Source of the DNA: Verrucomicrobiota bacterium
Lineage (GTDB): Bacteria > Verrucomicrobiota > Verrucomicrobiia > Opitutales > Opitutaceae
DNA: 18,655 bases
NCBI GenBank assembly: GCA_023443985.1
Contig: JAEZSJ010000327.1
Span: 1-18,655, forward strand
Direction: 5' to 3'
In this document: piece by piece, positions 6,989 to 15,186 of the stretch
How the letters are laid out: each line of letters opens with the position of its first letter
How positions within the stretch are numbered: position 1 is the first letter of the stretch
Translations under genes and position numbers: made by a program
Notes under the pieces: model-generated
Databases searched by the model: none
The model's input: only the letters and a program-made list of their open reading frames with translations
Told to the model about the DNA's origin: nothing

Positions 6989-8776
6989 CTAAAGCTCCTC
7001 CCCCTCGTTCTGCAGCAGCCCGCGGGTCTGCCGTCGTACCAGCGACGCGTAGTAGCCGCCGAGGCGCATCAGCTCCCGGTGGCGCCCCTGCTCCGCGATC
7101 CGGCCCTCCTGGAGCACGACGATGAGGTCGGCATTCACCACGGTGGACAGGCGGTGCGCGATGACGAAGGTCGTGCGGCCGCGCATGAGCCGTTCGAGGG
7201 CGTCCTGTACCAGCGCCTCGGATTCGGCGTCGAGGGAAGAGGTCGCCTCGTCGAGCACGATGATCCGCGGATCCTTCACCAGCGCCCGGGCGATCGTCAC
7301 CCGCTGGCGCTCCCCCACGGAGAGGCGCGTGCCGCGTTCGGCGACGATTGTCTCGTACTGGTCGGGCAGGCGCTGGATGAACTCGTGCGCGTTGGCCGCC
7401 TGCGCCGCCGTCTCCACCTCCGCCGGGGTGGCCTGCGGCCGGCCGTACGCGATGTTGTTCCGGATGGTGTCGTTGAAGAGCAACGGGTCCTGGAGGACCA
7501 CGCCGATCTGGCGGCGCAGCGAACTCTGCTTGAGCGAGCGCAGGTCGCGGCCGTCGAGCCGCACGGCGCCGGCGAGCGGGTCGTAGAAACGCATCAGCAA
7601 CGCCATCAGTGTCGTCTTCCCCGAGCCGCTCGGCCCGACGATCGCCACCGTCCGCCCCGGCTCGACCTGCAACGACACCCCGGCGAGCAACGGCCGCCCC
7701 GCCTGCTCGTACCGGAACTCGACCCGGTCGAACTCGATCCGTCCCTCGACGGTCGTGATCTCCATGGCGTCGGGCGCATCGCCCAGGTGTTCCTGCAGGT
7801 CGAGGATGCCGAAGATCTCGTCGAGCGAGACCGACGCCTTGTGCAGCGTCTGGTAGATGCCGCTCAGCCCCTGCACGGGGCCGAAGAGCCCGCCGACATA
7901 GCCGAGCAGGGCGACCAACGTGCCGACAGTCGATTGACCGCGCAGCACGAGCAGACCGCCGACTCCGATCACGGTGATCCGGGCGAGCATGACCACGCCG
8001 TTGCTCGCAGCCCCGAGCCCGCTGTCCAGGCCCACGCCGCGGATCACCACGTTGTTCGCGGCGCGCACCTCGCGCAGGAAACGCTCCTTCTCCATGTCCT
8101 CCATCGCGAAGCTGCGCACGGTCAAGATGCCGGAGAGCACCTCGTTGAAACGGGAGTAGATCCGCGCCCATCGGTCGAGCAGCACGCGTTCGCGCTCCGC
8201 CTGCTCCGGGGCGCCCCAGGCGGCAATCAGGGCCGGGAGGGGGGCAAAGGCCAGCACGACGAGCGCGAGGCGCCAGTCGAGTCGCCACATCACGAACACG
8301 GAGAGTGCCAAGTAGACGATCGCGGGAAAGACGTTGAAGAGAAGTTGTGTCACTGCGCCGATGAAGCCCTGGATGCTCCGGTCCAGACGCGTGAGCACGG
8401 CCCCCACCCCCTCGCTGCGTTGCGCCTGCAGCGGCATCCGGTGCAGGCGCCCGACCGTCGCCTCCAACAGCGCGAAATGGAGCCCGAGCCGGGTCTTCCA
8501 GGTGAGCCAGTTGCAGAGGGCGCTCAGCAGCTCGCGCACGATTCCGAGGCCGAGGAGCACGAGCGCGCCTGCGAAGACGACCCGGGCGGTGGCCCCGTCG
8601 GCGAGCGCGTCGAAGATGTGCTTCAACACGAGCGGCTCGGCGGCGCCGGCCGCGGCCAGCAACAGGGTGAAGCCGGAGATGGCGACCACCGCCGTCTTGT
8701 GGGGCGCCGCGAAGGCGAGCGCCCGGCGCATGCGCTCGCGGGACAGGGGAAAGACGGTGCGGCTCGCGGCTGACAT
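6989..8776 (-). CDS. ABC exporter, fused membrane and ATPase domains (MsbA-like)
   Basis: Half-transporter of 595 residues that should dimerise in the inner membrane and use ATP to flip or export a lipid-linked or amphipathic product. The N-terminal 310 or so residues carry hydrophobic stretches typical of the six-helix exporter domain, for example around 20-40, 67-88, 145-190 and near 260-280. The ATPase domain has Walker A GPSGSGKTT with K387, Q-loop VVLQDP, signature LSVGE (485-489), Walker B IIVLDE with catalytic E510, and an IAHRLST H-loop. All are intact. The ATG at 8776 gives MSAASRT and normal family length. It is the last gene of the - strand operon, 36 bases after the methyltransferase gene. 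The substrate is inferred only from context: the glycan built by the upstream enzymes. A lipid or drug exporter cannot be ruled out. Confidence 0.92.
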   Translation of the reverse strand: MSAASRTVFPLSRERMRRALAFAAPHKTAVVAISGFTLLLAAAGAAEPLVLKHIFDALADGATARVVFAGALVLLGLGIVRELLSALCNWLTWKTRLGLHFALLEATVGRLHRMPLQAQRSEGVGAVLTRLDRSIQGFIGAVTQLLFNVFPAIVYLALSVFVMWRLDWRLALVVLAFAPLPALIAAWGAPEQAERERVLLDRWARIYSRFNEVLSGILTVRSFAMEDMEKERFLREVRAANNVVIRGVGLDSGLGAASNGVVMLARITVIGVGGLLVLRGQSTVGTLVALLGYVGGLFGPVQGLSGIYQTLHKASVSLDEIFGILDLQEHLGDAPDAMEITTVEGRIEFDRVEFRYEQAGRPLLAGVSLQVEPGRTVAIVGPSGSGKTTLMALLMRFYDPLAGAVRLDGRDLRSLKQSSLRRQIGVVLQDPLLFNDTIRNNIAYGRPQATPAEVETAAQAANAHEFIQRLPDQYETIVAERGTRLSVGERQRVTIARALVKDPRIIVLDEATSSLDAESEALVQDALERLMRGRTTFVIAHRLSTVVNADLIVVLQEGRIAEQGRHRELMRLGGYYASLVRRQTRGLLQNEGEEL

Positions 8777-8812
8777 CGCGTGGAGGCGGTCGCTCCGCCC
8801 GGCGGGGCCGGG

Positions 8813-9661
8813 TCAGACGCTTTCCGGCGGTTCGGCGCTGGGGCCGGCCCGGCCCACCCGTCGGCGGCCGGTCGCGGCAAGCAGCTCGCGGGCGGCGACG
8901 GAGCGGTCGGGACGCTCCGGGTGGCCGGCCGGTTCGCAGAGATAGATCTCGTGGGCCGGGCGGGCACGCACGTGAAGGCCGCTGCTGCGCAGCATGGCCT
9001 CGACGCACGCGTGGTTGGGCGCCCACCAGTTCGTGGCGTCGCCAGCGAGCTGTTTCTCGATGAACGCAAGCTTGGGCCAGCCGGGGGCCAGCAGACGGTC
9101 CCGCTCTTCGATCCCGAAGTCGTCCGGCACCGCCTCCTCGGCCTCCCCGGGCATCGTCAGCGTCTGGAACACCAGCAGGCGGCGCACCCGCTCCGCCACG
9201 AGATCGAGACCAAGAAGCGGATACCGGAGGTGGTAGAACACGCCGAGGAACAGCACCAGGTCGAAGTGCTCGCTCCAGCGGGACAACTCGTAGAGGTGCG
9301 CAGCGCGCAGCTCCACGCGGTCGGTCACGCCGAATTGCTCGATCGCCCAGCGGGCCTGCCGGAGGAAATGGGGATCATGGTCGATCGCGGTCACGCGGGC
9401 GCCGCGGCGGGCGAGCTCGATCGCGTAGAAGCCGGAGTTGCACCCGATGTCGAGCGCGGTCCAGCCCGTGAGGTCCGCCGGCAGGACCGGGCCGATGGCG
9501 CGCCACTTCGAGGAGGGGAAGTCGCCCAGCGGGTGGTCCGGCGCCGTCTGCGTGCCGTCGGGCAGGTGGAGGTTGTGGAACCAGGGGGCGAACTGGGCCG
9601 CCTCGGCGGCCAGTCCGCGGGCGGGCCCCTTGGGCCGGATCATGTAGGTGGCGTCGCTCAT
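8813..9661 (-). CDS. Class I SAM-dependent methyltransferase, CmoB-like / Rta_06860-type
   Basis: Predicted soluble methyltransferase of 282 residues. The SAM-binding motif I is ALDIGCNSGFYA with D71. The acidic residue at the end of the second strand lies in VTAIDHD, and a motif IV-like FLGVFYHLRYP follows. This layout is shared with tRNA CmoB and related small-molecule methyltransferases. A conserved WWAPNHACVEAML segment near 210-225 recalls, from memory, the NCBIfam TIGR04290 group (Ramlibacter Rta_06860), which I could not verify. The last 25 or so residues look disordered. The ATG at 9661 lies 3 bases after the stop of the upstream glycosyltransferase gene, with no Shine-Dalgarno sequence, so it is probably translationally coupled. 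In context it most likely methylates a sugar hydroxyl of the local product. A tRNA role is less likely given the operon. Confidence 0.87.
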   Translation of the reverse strand: MSDATYMIRPKGPARGLAAEAAQFAPWFHNLHLPDGTQTAPDHPLGDFPSSKWRAIGPVLPADLTGWTALDIGCNSGFYAIELARRGARVTAIDHDPHFLRQARWAIEQFGVTDRVELRAAHLYELSRWSEHFDLVLFLGVFYHLRYPLLGLDLVAERVRRLLVFQTLTMPGEAEEAVPDDFGIEERDRLLAPGWPKLAFIEKQLAGDATNWWAPNHACVEAMLRSSGLHVRARPAHEIYLCEPAGHPERPDRSVAARELLAATGRRRVGRAGPSAEPPESV

Positions 9662-9664
9662 GGC

Positions 9665-10762
9665 TCAGGCGGAAAGGATCCGGGCGGCGTCGATCGCGCC
9701 GTCTGCCATCGCCTCCCGGAGATGGTGCTCGAGCTGGAGGGCGCGGTGGGCCGCGGTGTGGCCCGCGAGGATACGGCGGCGGGCCGCGAGTCCGATGCGG
9801 TGCGCCTCGGCGCGCCCGAGGTTGCGGAGGAGGTCGAGCGCCTCCGCGGTCGAACCGGCGACGAGGATCTCCGCGCCAGGCTCCAGGAACTCCTCCAACC
9901 CGGCCCAGGAGTCGCTGATGATCGGCACGCCGCACGCGGCCGCCTCGAACAACCGCACACTGGGCGAGTGGCCGGCGGCGACCATGTCGGCGCGGGTGAT
10001 GTTCAGCGTGAAACGTTGCCGGTTGTAGAACGCCCGGTGGTGGGCCGGCTCGACATGGTCGATGCGCTCCACGTTGGCGGGCCAGCGGACGGTGCGTGGA
10101 TACTGTGGGCCGGCGACGACAAAGCGCCCGGTGCGCCAGCGCCGGGCGGGACGCAGCAGCAGCTCCTCCAACCGCGGCTGCCGGTCGGCGCTGTAGGTAC
10201 CGAGATAACCGCAGTCCCACGCCGGCTCCTCCGGCTCCGGGTAGTAGGCCTCCGGGTCCACCGAGCAGTAGAGCGGCCGCGCCAGCGGCGAGCCGAACTC
10301 GCGTTCCAGCCGCCGCAGCACCGGTCCGCCGGTGAACGACAGATAGAGATGGTAGCGAGGGATCAGCGGGAGCGCGAGGTAGTCGCACGTGCCGCGCGCG
10401 AGCTGCGCCAGCGTGACCGGAGTGTCGATGTCGTAGAAGCCGACCACCCCGCGGGCGGTCGCGAGGACCCACTCCCCCACCGCGATCCCCTGCGGCACAT
10501 ACGAGCCGACGATGACCGCGTCGGCCGCGCGGACGGCCTCGGCGTGCCGCCGCTGCAGCTGGCCGAGGCCGCGGTAGAGGGCGACCGTGGCGCCGGGCAG
10601 GCGCGGCAGGTCGCGGTGGGCCGCGTACCAGCGCGTGTCGCGCTCGAGGAACAGCACCTCGTGGCCGCGGGCGGCGAGCTGACGCACAAGCCCGCGATAG
10701 GTCGTGGCGTGTCCGTTACCCCATGACGAGGTGATCGAGAGGCCAAGGATGACGATGTTCAT
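9665..10762 (-). CDS. CgeB-like family glycosyltransferase (copy 4, last of the tandem)
   Basis: Predicted cytosolic GT-B glycosyltransferase of 365 residues. It begins MNIVILGLSITSSWGNGHAT and carries LNITRADM, then SVRLFEAAACGVPIISDSW with E273 at the predicted donor site, then FLEPGAEILVA. It aligns nearly end to end with the + strand copy at 2827-3924, which has the same length. Shared landmarks include YDIDTPVTL, the CSVDPE/GSVDPE segment and YLGTY near mid-protein. The ATG at 10762 overlaps the previous gene's stop as ATGA (10759-10762). It probably adds one sugar of the glycan. Being the closest relative of the copy on the other strand, it probably uses a similar donor or acceptor. Substrates are unknown. 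Confidence 0.88.
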   Translation of the reverse strand: MNIVILGLSITSSWGNGHATTYRGLVRQLAARGHEVLFLERDTRWYAAHRDLPRLPGATVALYRGLGQLQRRHAEAVRAADAVIVGSYVPQGIAVGEWVLATARGVVGFYDIDTPVTLAQLARGTCDYLALPLIPRYHLYLSFTGGPVLRRLEREFGSPLARPLYCSVDPEAYYPEPEEPAWDCGYLGTYSADRQPRLEELLLRPARRWRTGRFVVAGPQYPRTVRWPANVERIDHVEPAHHRAFYNRQRFTLNITRADMVAAGHSPSVRLFEAAACGVPIISDSWAGLEEFLEPGAEILVAGSTAEALDLLRNLGRAEAHRIGLAARRRILAGHTAAHRALQLEHHLREAMADGAIDAARILSA

Positions 10763-11874
10763 GGGCGGACCGGCTCGGGTTGGGACGGCCGCGCGGCGCG
10801 GTGCCCGAGGAGCACCTCGAGCTCGAGGACCCGGCGCGCATAGGTGTGCTCCCGTTGCACCCGCCGGAGCGCGGCGGCGCCGATCGCGGCGGCGCGGCCG
10901 GGCGTGAGGCGGGCGAGCTGCTCCGCGACTTCGGCTCCGTTGCGGGCGAGCAGGATCTCGGTGTCCGGCTCGAGGAAGAGCTCGATCCCGGCCCACGCGT
11001 CGCTGATCAGGCACGCGCCGGCGCCGGCCGCCTCGAAGACGCGCGTGGGCGGCGAGAACCCGTACGCCGCCATGCTGCGGCGATTGATGTTCAGCACGGC
11101 CGAGGGGCTGGAGTTGAAGGCGTTGTGGTCGCGCGTGTACACGTGCCCCGTGTATTCGACGTTGGGAGGCATTGGCTTGTCCGCCCAGCCGCTCCCGCCG
11201 AGGAGGAAAGTGCGTCGCGGCAGCGCCGCGGCGACGGAGAAGAAGAACTCGTCCACGCGCTGCTCGCGGTCCGGCAGACGGTTGCCGAGGAACGCCAGGT
11301 TGGCCGCAAAGCGCGGGTCGAGGGGCACCGGGAAATGGGTGTGCGGATCGAGCGCATTGTAGATGGGGCGGCAGACGCGGGCACCCAGCTCGCGGTAGGC
11401 CACGACCACCGGGGGGCCGCCGCCGTAGGTGAGCACCAGATCGTAGCGCGGGATCAGTGCCCGGAACGGATCGGCCGGATCGGCGTGCACGCGTTCGAGG
11501 GTCGCGGGCGCATCGACATCCCAGAACCCGACCAGCGTCGCGGGCGACCCGAGCTCCAGCACCGCCGCCTCGAGCAGGCCGTCGTGCACCCCCACCCCTG
11601 AGGCCTTGATCACCAGGTCGACCCCGCGGGCGCGCTCGACGGTGCGGAGCACCGCGGACTCGGTGGTGGCCGGGTAGACGACGACCTGCGCCCAGTCGGG
11701 ATCCGGAATGTCGCGGTGCTTTTGGCGGTCGTAGGCGTCGGGCTCGTAGAACGTGATGCGGTGCCCGCGTTCGGCGAGGGCGCGGATGATGCCGCGGTAG
11801 TAGGTCGCCGCGCCGTTCCAATAGGCGGAGACGAGGCTTGAGCCGAAGAAGGCGATTTCGAGGGAGGTTTTCAT
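10759..11874 (-). CDS. CgeB-like family glycosyltransferase (copy 3)
   Basis: 371-residue paralogue of its neighbours. Its N-terminus reads LEIAFFGSSLVSAYWNGAAT, a diverged form of the SSWGNGHAT opening of copies 1 and 4. The C-terminal donor domain has LNINRRSMAAYGFSPPTRVFEAAGAG with E281, ISDAWAGIELF and PDTEILLA. Mid-protein FWDVDAPATL and YNALDPHTHFP correspond to YDIDTPVTL and CSVDPEAYYP in copy 4. The start at 11874 overlaps the previous stop (ATGA 11871-11874), and its own stop overlaps the next start. No Shine-Dalgarno sequence is visible. The divergence from the flanking copies suggests a different donor or linkage. Donor, acceptor and anomeric outcome are not predictable from the sequence. 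Confidence 0.87.
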   Translation of the reverse strand: MKTSLEIAFFGSSLVSAYWNGAATYYRGIIRALAERGHRITFYEPDAYDRQKHRDIPDPDWAQVVVYPATTESAVLRTVERARGVDLVIKASGVGVHDGLLEAAVLELGSPATLVGFWDVDAPATLERVHADPADPFRALIPRYDLVLTYGGGPPVVVAYRELGARVCRPIYNALDPHTHFPVPLDPRFAANLAFLGNRLPDREQRVDEFFFSVAAALPRRTFLLGGSGWADKPMPPNVEYTGHVYTRDHNAFNSSPSAVLNINRRSMAAYGFSPPTRVFEAAGAGACLISDAWAGIELFLEPDTEILLARNGAEVAEQLARLTPGRAAAIGAAALRRVQREHTYARRVLELEVLLGHRAARPSQPEPVRP

Positions 11875-13028
11875 CGGAGGGCGACGGGGCGGGCCTCGCG
11901 GACGGGCTCCGTCGGGGGCGTGCGCGCCGCCTCCGTGCGGAGCGCGGGACGCAGCTCGGCCACGATCCCCATGAGCTCGTCGACGCGGTGCGCGCAGGTG
12001 TGGCGCCGGCGGATCGTGGCCAGTCCGTGTTCCGCCACGGCCTGGCGGAGACCCGGGTTGGCGAGGAGCTTTCGCAACAGCTCGCGTGTCTCGACGCCGT
12101 TGGCCGCCACGAGGAAATCGCGCCCCGGGGTGAAGAGCCCCTCGGTGTCGGCCCAGGGTGCGGAGATGAGCGGGATGCCGCAGGCCAGGGCCTCGAACAC
12201 ACGGATGGTCGGGATGCCGGGCAGGACCGACGCGTAGACCCGCCGGGGCACGTGCAGCGTGACCTTGAAACGGGAATACACCTCGGGCGCGTCCTGGTTT
12301 GGCAGCCAGCCGCCGTACTCGATGCCGGCCCGCGCGAGCGCGTGGATGGCCTCGGCCGGATAACGCACCCCGTACGCGCGCGCCTGCAGGCGCAGTTCGT
12401 GCACCGGCCCGATCAGGAACTCCCGCAGTTCCTCGTTCCGCTCGCCGTCGCCCCAGTTGCCGATCCACACGAGATCGCCGTCGAGGGCCGTCCGGGCGCG
12501 GGGATGGAAGACGCGGGTGTCCGCCGCCTCGTGCCAGGTCCACGCCCGCCCGGTCATGCCCGCGGCGAGATAGCGGTCCCGCAGCACGCGGCCGTAGGCC
12601 AGCACGCCGTCGTAGCCCTCGAGTTCGTCGCGGCCCCAGGCGCCCGGAGCGGTGACGAAGCGGTGATGGGTGTCGTGGAAGAGCGCCACGGAGCGCCGGG
12701 GGCGGAGCGCGCCGATGCGGCGGATCAGCTCGGGGGCGTTCCACTCGTGCACGAGCACGAGGTCGATGTCGCGCAGAGCCTCCTCGACATCGAAGTCGGC
12801 GAGCGTGTAGCCGGTGCTCTCGAGCGACGGATAGGCCTCGCGGAAATGACGCAGCGCGCCCTCCCCGTGCTCGGCCCGGAGGTTGCGCACGCTCCAGGCA
12901 TCCTCCGGCTCGAAGATGCGCACCTGGTGGCCCCGCACCTGGAGCTCCGTTGCGACACCGCGCAGGAAGTGGGCGTTGCCGTGGTTCCAGTCGGAGACGA
13001 GCGAGTGGTAGAAGAGTGCGATGTTCAT
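11871..13028 (-). CDS. CgeB-like family glycosyltransferase (copy 2)
   Basis: 385-residue, most diverged member of the tandem. It starts MNIALFYHSLVSDWNHGNAH, keeping the SxVSxWN core seen in copy 3. The donor-site region is LHVPRRVYASVLPGIPTIRVFEALACG with E279, followed by ISAPWADTEGLFTPGRDFLVA. Mid-protein motifs include VALFHDTHHRF, in the place of the DxDxP motif of the others, and TRVFHP. These could mark a different donor. The ATG at 13028 overlaps the stop of the GT4 gene (ATGA 13025-13028) and the stop overlaps copy 3. It lacks a Shine-Dalgarno sequence, so expression probably depends on coupled translation. The C-terminal 30 or so residues are low-complexity. It is expected to transfer one sugar in the cytosol; specificity is unknown. 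Confidence 0.86.
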   Translation of the reverse strand: MNIALFYHSLVSDWNHGNAHFLRGVATELQVRGHQVRIFEPEDAWSVRNLRAEHGEGALRHFREAYPSLESTGYTLADFDVEEALRDIDLVLVHEWNAPELIRRIGALRPRRSVALFHDTHHRFVTAPGAWGRDELEGYDGVLAYGRVLRDRYLAAGMTGRAWTWHEAADTRVFHPRARTALDGDLVWIGNWGDGERNEELREFLIGPVHELRLQARAYGVRYPAEAIHALARAGIEYGGWLPNQDAPEVYSRFKVTLHVPRRVYASVLPGIPTIRVFEALACGIPLISAPWADTEGLFTPGRDFLVAANGVETRELLRKLLANPGLRQAVAEHGLATIRRRHTCAHRVDELMGIVAELRPALRTEAARTPPTEPVREARPVALR

Positions 13029-14152
13029 CGGGAGGCGGCGAGGGCGGGCGCTCCCATGGCGGAGGTCTCGCCGCGGAGCGTGTCGTAGAGATTGAGATAC
13101 GATTCGGCCATGCGCGCGGCGGAGAACTCGGCCGCGCGTTTCTGCGCCAGCGCGCCGAGCTCGCGTTGCGAGAGCGAGCCCGCGGCCAGCCGGCAGAGCT
13201 CGGAACGGAGCGCCGCGGGATCATCGACCGGGACAAACACCGCGGCGTCCTGCCAGTTCTCGCGCAGGCTGGGAATGTCGCCGAGCACCAGCGCGCAGCC
13301 GGCGTGGGCCGCCTCGAGCACCGCGAGACCGAAGGGCTCGTAACGCGCCGGCAGCACGAAGATCGCGGCGCGGTCGCAGAGCCGCTCCACCTCCTCGGGC
13401 GGAAGCCGGCCGAGGAACTCGAGGCCCGGGATGTCGTTCGTGCTCCCGTCCGGCGAACGTGCGTCTCCCGCGAGCCGGACCGGCCACGGGAGCGGTTGCC
13501 CGGTGCCGGCCAGAAGGCGGTAGTTCTTCGCGTCGTCCCAGAGCCGGCCGACGCCAAGGATGAACGGCTCCTTCTCCCCGGCGGGCGCGCGGCGGGCGGG
13601 CAGTCCGTTCGGGATGACTTCCACCGCGGCCAGAGGCCCATGCAGTTGCTGGACGGTGGCGGCCATCCAGCGCGTGGGCGCGACGACGCGGCGGGCGGCG
13701 GCGACCCCGGCGCGCACCGCCTCGGCGTAATGTTTCCAGTGCGACGGCACCTCGCCACCCCGGACCTCCTGCCACCAGGAGAGGACGCACGAATGGGCCA
13801 CCACGAGCGCGGGACCGCGCCAGGGCAACGCGCCGTGGGCATAGGCGTTGAGATGCACGACCTCGGGCTCGTGGCGCCGCTCGAGCTCGAGCAGCCAGTC
13901 GCCGGCGCGACGCACGTCGTCCCACGGCTCGTCCATCCACTCGAGCCGGAACGTGCTCTCGCAGAGGGTGACGTTTCCCGGGAGCGCGCGTCGCTGGTCG
14001 CTGTCCGGGGCGGGGCCCATCGTGGCGAGCACCACCTCGACCCCGCGCGGTTCGAGTTCGCGGCAGAGCGTGGTCGTGTAGGTCCAAACCCCGCCGACGG
14101 AGTCGGTGGTGAGGAGGATGCGGCGCACGGAACTGGCGGGCTGGTCGGTCAT
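13025..14152 (-). CDS. Glycosyltransferase family 4 protein
   Basis: Retaining GT-B glycosyltransferase of 375 residues. The N-terminal acceptor domain has the opening ILLTTDSVGGVWTYT, typical of GT4 (glycine-rich loop after strand 1). The C-terminal donor domain begins near FILGVGRLWDDAKNY and has the EX7E motif YEPFGLAVLEAAHAG with E272 and E280, which bind the nucleotide-sugar donor. The ATG at 14152 forms an ATGA overlap with the upstream oxidoreductase stop. The reading frame extends further upstream, but that stretch is the oxidoreductase gene read in another frame. This protein is unrelated in detail to the CgeB-like copies that follow, so it probably uses a different donor and may act at a different step, for example the first committed transfer. 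This is inferred from gene order only. Confidence 0.92.
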   Translation of the reverse strand: MTDQPASSVRRILLTTDSVGGVWTYTTTLCRELEPRGVEVVLATMGPAPDSDQRRALPGNVTLCESTFRLEWMDEPWDDVRRAGDWLLELERRHEPEVVHLNAYAHGALPWRGPALVVAHSCVLSWWQEVRGGEVPSHWKHYAEAVRAGVAAARRVVAPTRWMAATVQQLHGPLAAVEVIPNGLPARRAPAGEKEPFILGVGRLWDDAKNYRLLAGTGQPLPWPVRLAGDARSPDGSTNDIPGLEFLGRLPPEEVERLCDRAAIFVLPARYEPFGLAVLEAAHAGCALVLGDIPSLRENWQDAAVFVPVDDPAALRSELCRLAAGSLSQRELGALAQKRAAEFSAARMAESYLNLYDTLRGETSAMGAPALAASR

Positions 14153-15186
14153 GCGTGGTAGAGCCGGTCGATGGCGTCCGCCACATCCACGACATGGCGG
14201 ATCTGGGGCGCGTAGTTGGGCTGCCGGGCGAGACGCACCGCCCATTCGACGGCCATGCGGCCGCCCCAGTCGTCGGCGGCCGGGGCGAGCGGTTCCCGTG
14301 AGCGGTCCGGCCTCAACAGTTCGGCGGCGAAGTCGTAGAAGGAGCCGTTGAGGTTGCGGAAGACCGCCCCGGCGCGGGTGCCGAAGAAGGTCGCCTCGAT
14401 CCGGGCGTTGCAGCCGGCCGGCGCCTTCCACGAGCACGCGAGCTGCACGGTGGCGCCGGTCTCCAGGACGAGCTGGCCGGCGGCGTAGTCCTCCACCCCG
14501 CCCGTGGAGGATTGCCAGGGCCGTCCCTGCGCGAGCAGCTCGCCGTGCGCGCGGGTGACCTGCGGGAACCCGAGCACCCAGAGCGCCAAATCGACAAGAT
14601 GAATACCGAGGTCGAGCAGGCATCCGCCCCCGGCCAGCCGCGCGTCGTAGAACCAGGGCTTGTCCGGTCCGTAGGCGTTGTGGAAGACGAGTTCCACGGC
14701 GTAGACCTCGCCCAACGCGCCATCGCGGACGAGTTGCCGGATCGCGCGCATTCCGGCGGTGGCGCGATAGGACAGATCGACCCCGAGGAGACGGTCGGCC
14801 GCGCAGGCGGCGTCGACTACCCGGCGTGTCTCCGCGGCGTTCCGCCCGAGCGGCTTCTGGCAGAAGACCGCCAGTCCCCGCTCGAGCGCGGCGACCGCCT
14901 GCACCGCATGGAGCGCGCTCGGCGTGGCGAGCACGACGCCGTCGAGATCCATCTCGAGCAGTTCCGGGTAGCTGGTCGTGCGGGCGGTCTCGAGCCCGGC
15001 GCCCTCGATCGGGCCCGAGCGCGGAAGCGCGGGATCGCAGACTGCGGCGATGCGCGCCGCCCCCGCACGGGCGATCGCGCCGAGGCGGTGGCGCCCGATC
15101 CAGCCGATGCCGGCGAACCCGAGGCGCGGCAGTCGGTGCGTCGTCTGCGGAGCCGTGGCGAAGGGCTGGGGTGCGGAGCTACTCAT
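14149..15186 (-). CDS. Gfo/Idh/MocA family NAD(P)-dependent oxidoreductase
   Basis: Predicted to oxidise or reduce a hydroxyl or keto group on a sugar, sugar nucleotide or inositol. The 345-residue protein has the Rossmann motif GFAGIGWIG (23-31) and the family's cofactor/active-site segment as Q110-K111-P, where most members have EKP; the catalytic lysine is kept. The active-site stretch GGGCLLDLGIHLVD carries H196 and the usual aspartate two helical turns before or after it. The first 20 residues, rich in T, P and Q, are an extra leader. The start overlaps the upstream dehydrogenase stop by 8 bases and its stop overlaps the GT4 start. Members of this family include inositol dehydrogenases and NDP-sugar 3-oxidoreductases. 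With ino1 at the same locus an inositol substrate is plausible but unproven. Confidence 0.9.
   Translation of the reverse strand: MSSSAPQPFATAPQTTHRLPRLGFAGIGWIGRHRLGAIARAGAARIAAVCDPALPRSGPIEGAGLETARTTSYPELLEMDLDGVVLATPSALHAVQAVAALERGLAVFCQKPLGRNAAETRRVVDAACAADRLLGVDLSYRATAGMRAIRQLVRDGALGEVYAVELVFHNAYGPDKPWFYDARLAGGGCLLDLGIHLVDLALWVLGFPQVTRAHGELLAQGRPWQSSTGGVEDYAAGQLVLETGATVQLACSWKAPAGCNARIEATFFGTRAGAVFRNLNGSFYDFAAELLRPDRSREPLAPAADDWGGRMAVEWAVRLARQPNYAPQIRHVVDVADAIDRLYHA

Noticed and set aside
7079..10726. Two long + strand open frames (564 and 648 codons) over the ABC exporter, methyltransferase and glycosyltransferase genes
   Set aside because: Both are antisense to genes with complete catalytic motifs and read as low-complexity R/A/G/H/Q-rich protein. 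They are typical mirror frames in high-GC DNA.
10759..13842. Apparent 1027-residue - strand fusion protein
   Set aside because: Only the last 371 residues, from the ATG at 11874, are glycosyltransferase-like. The upstream part is the out-of-frame reading of copy 2 and the GT4 gene.
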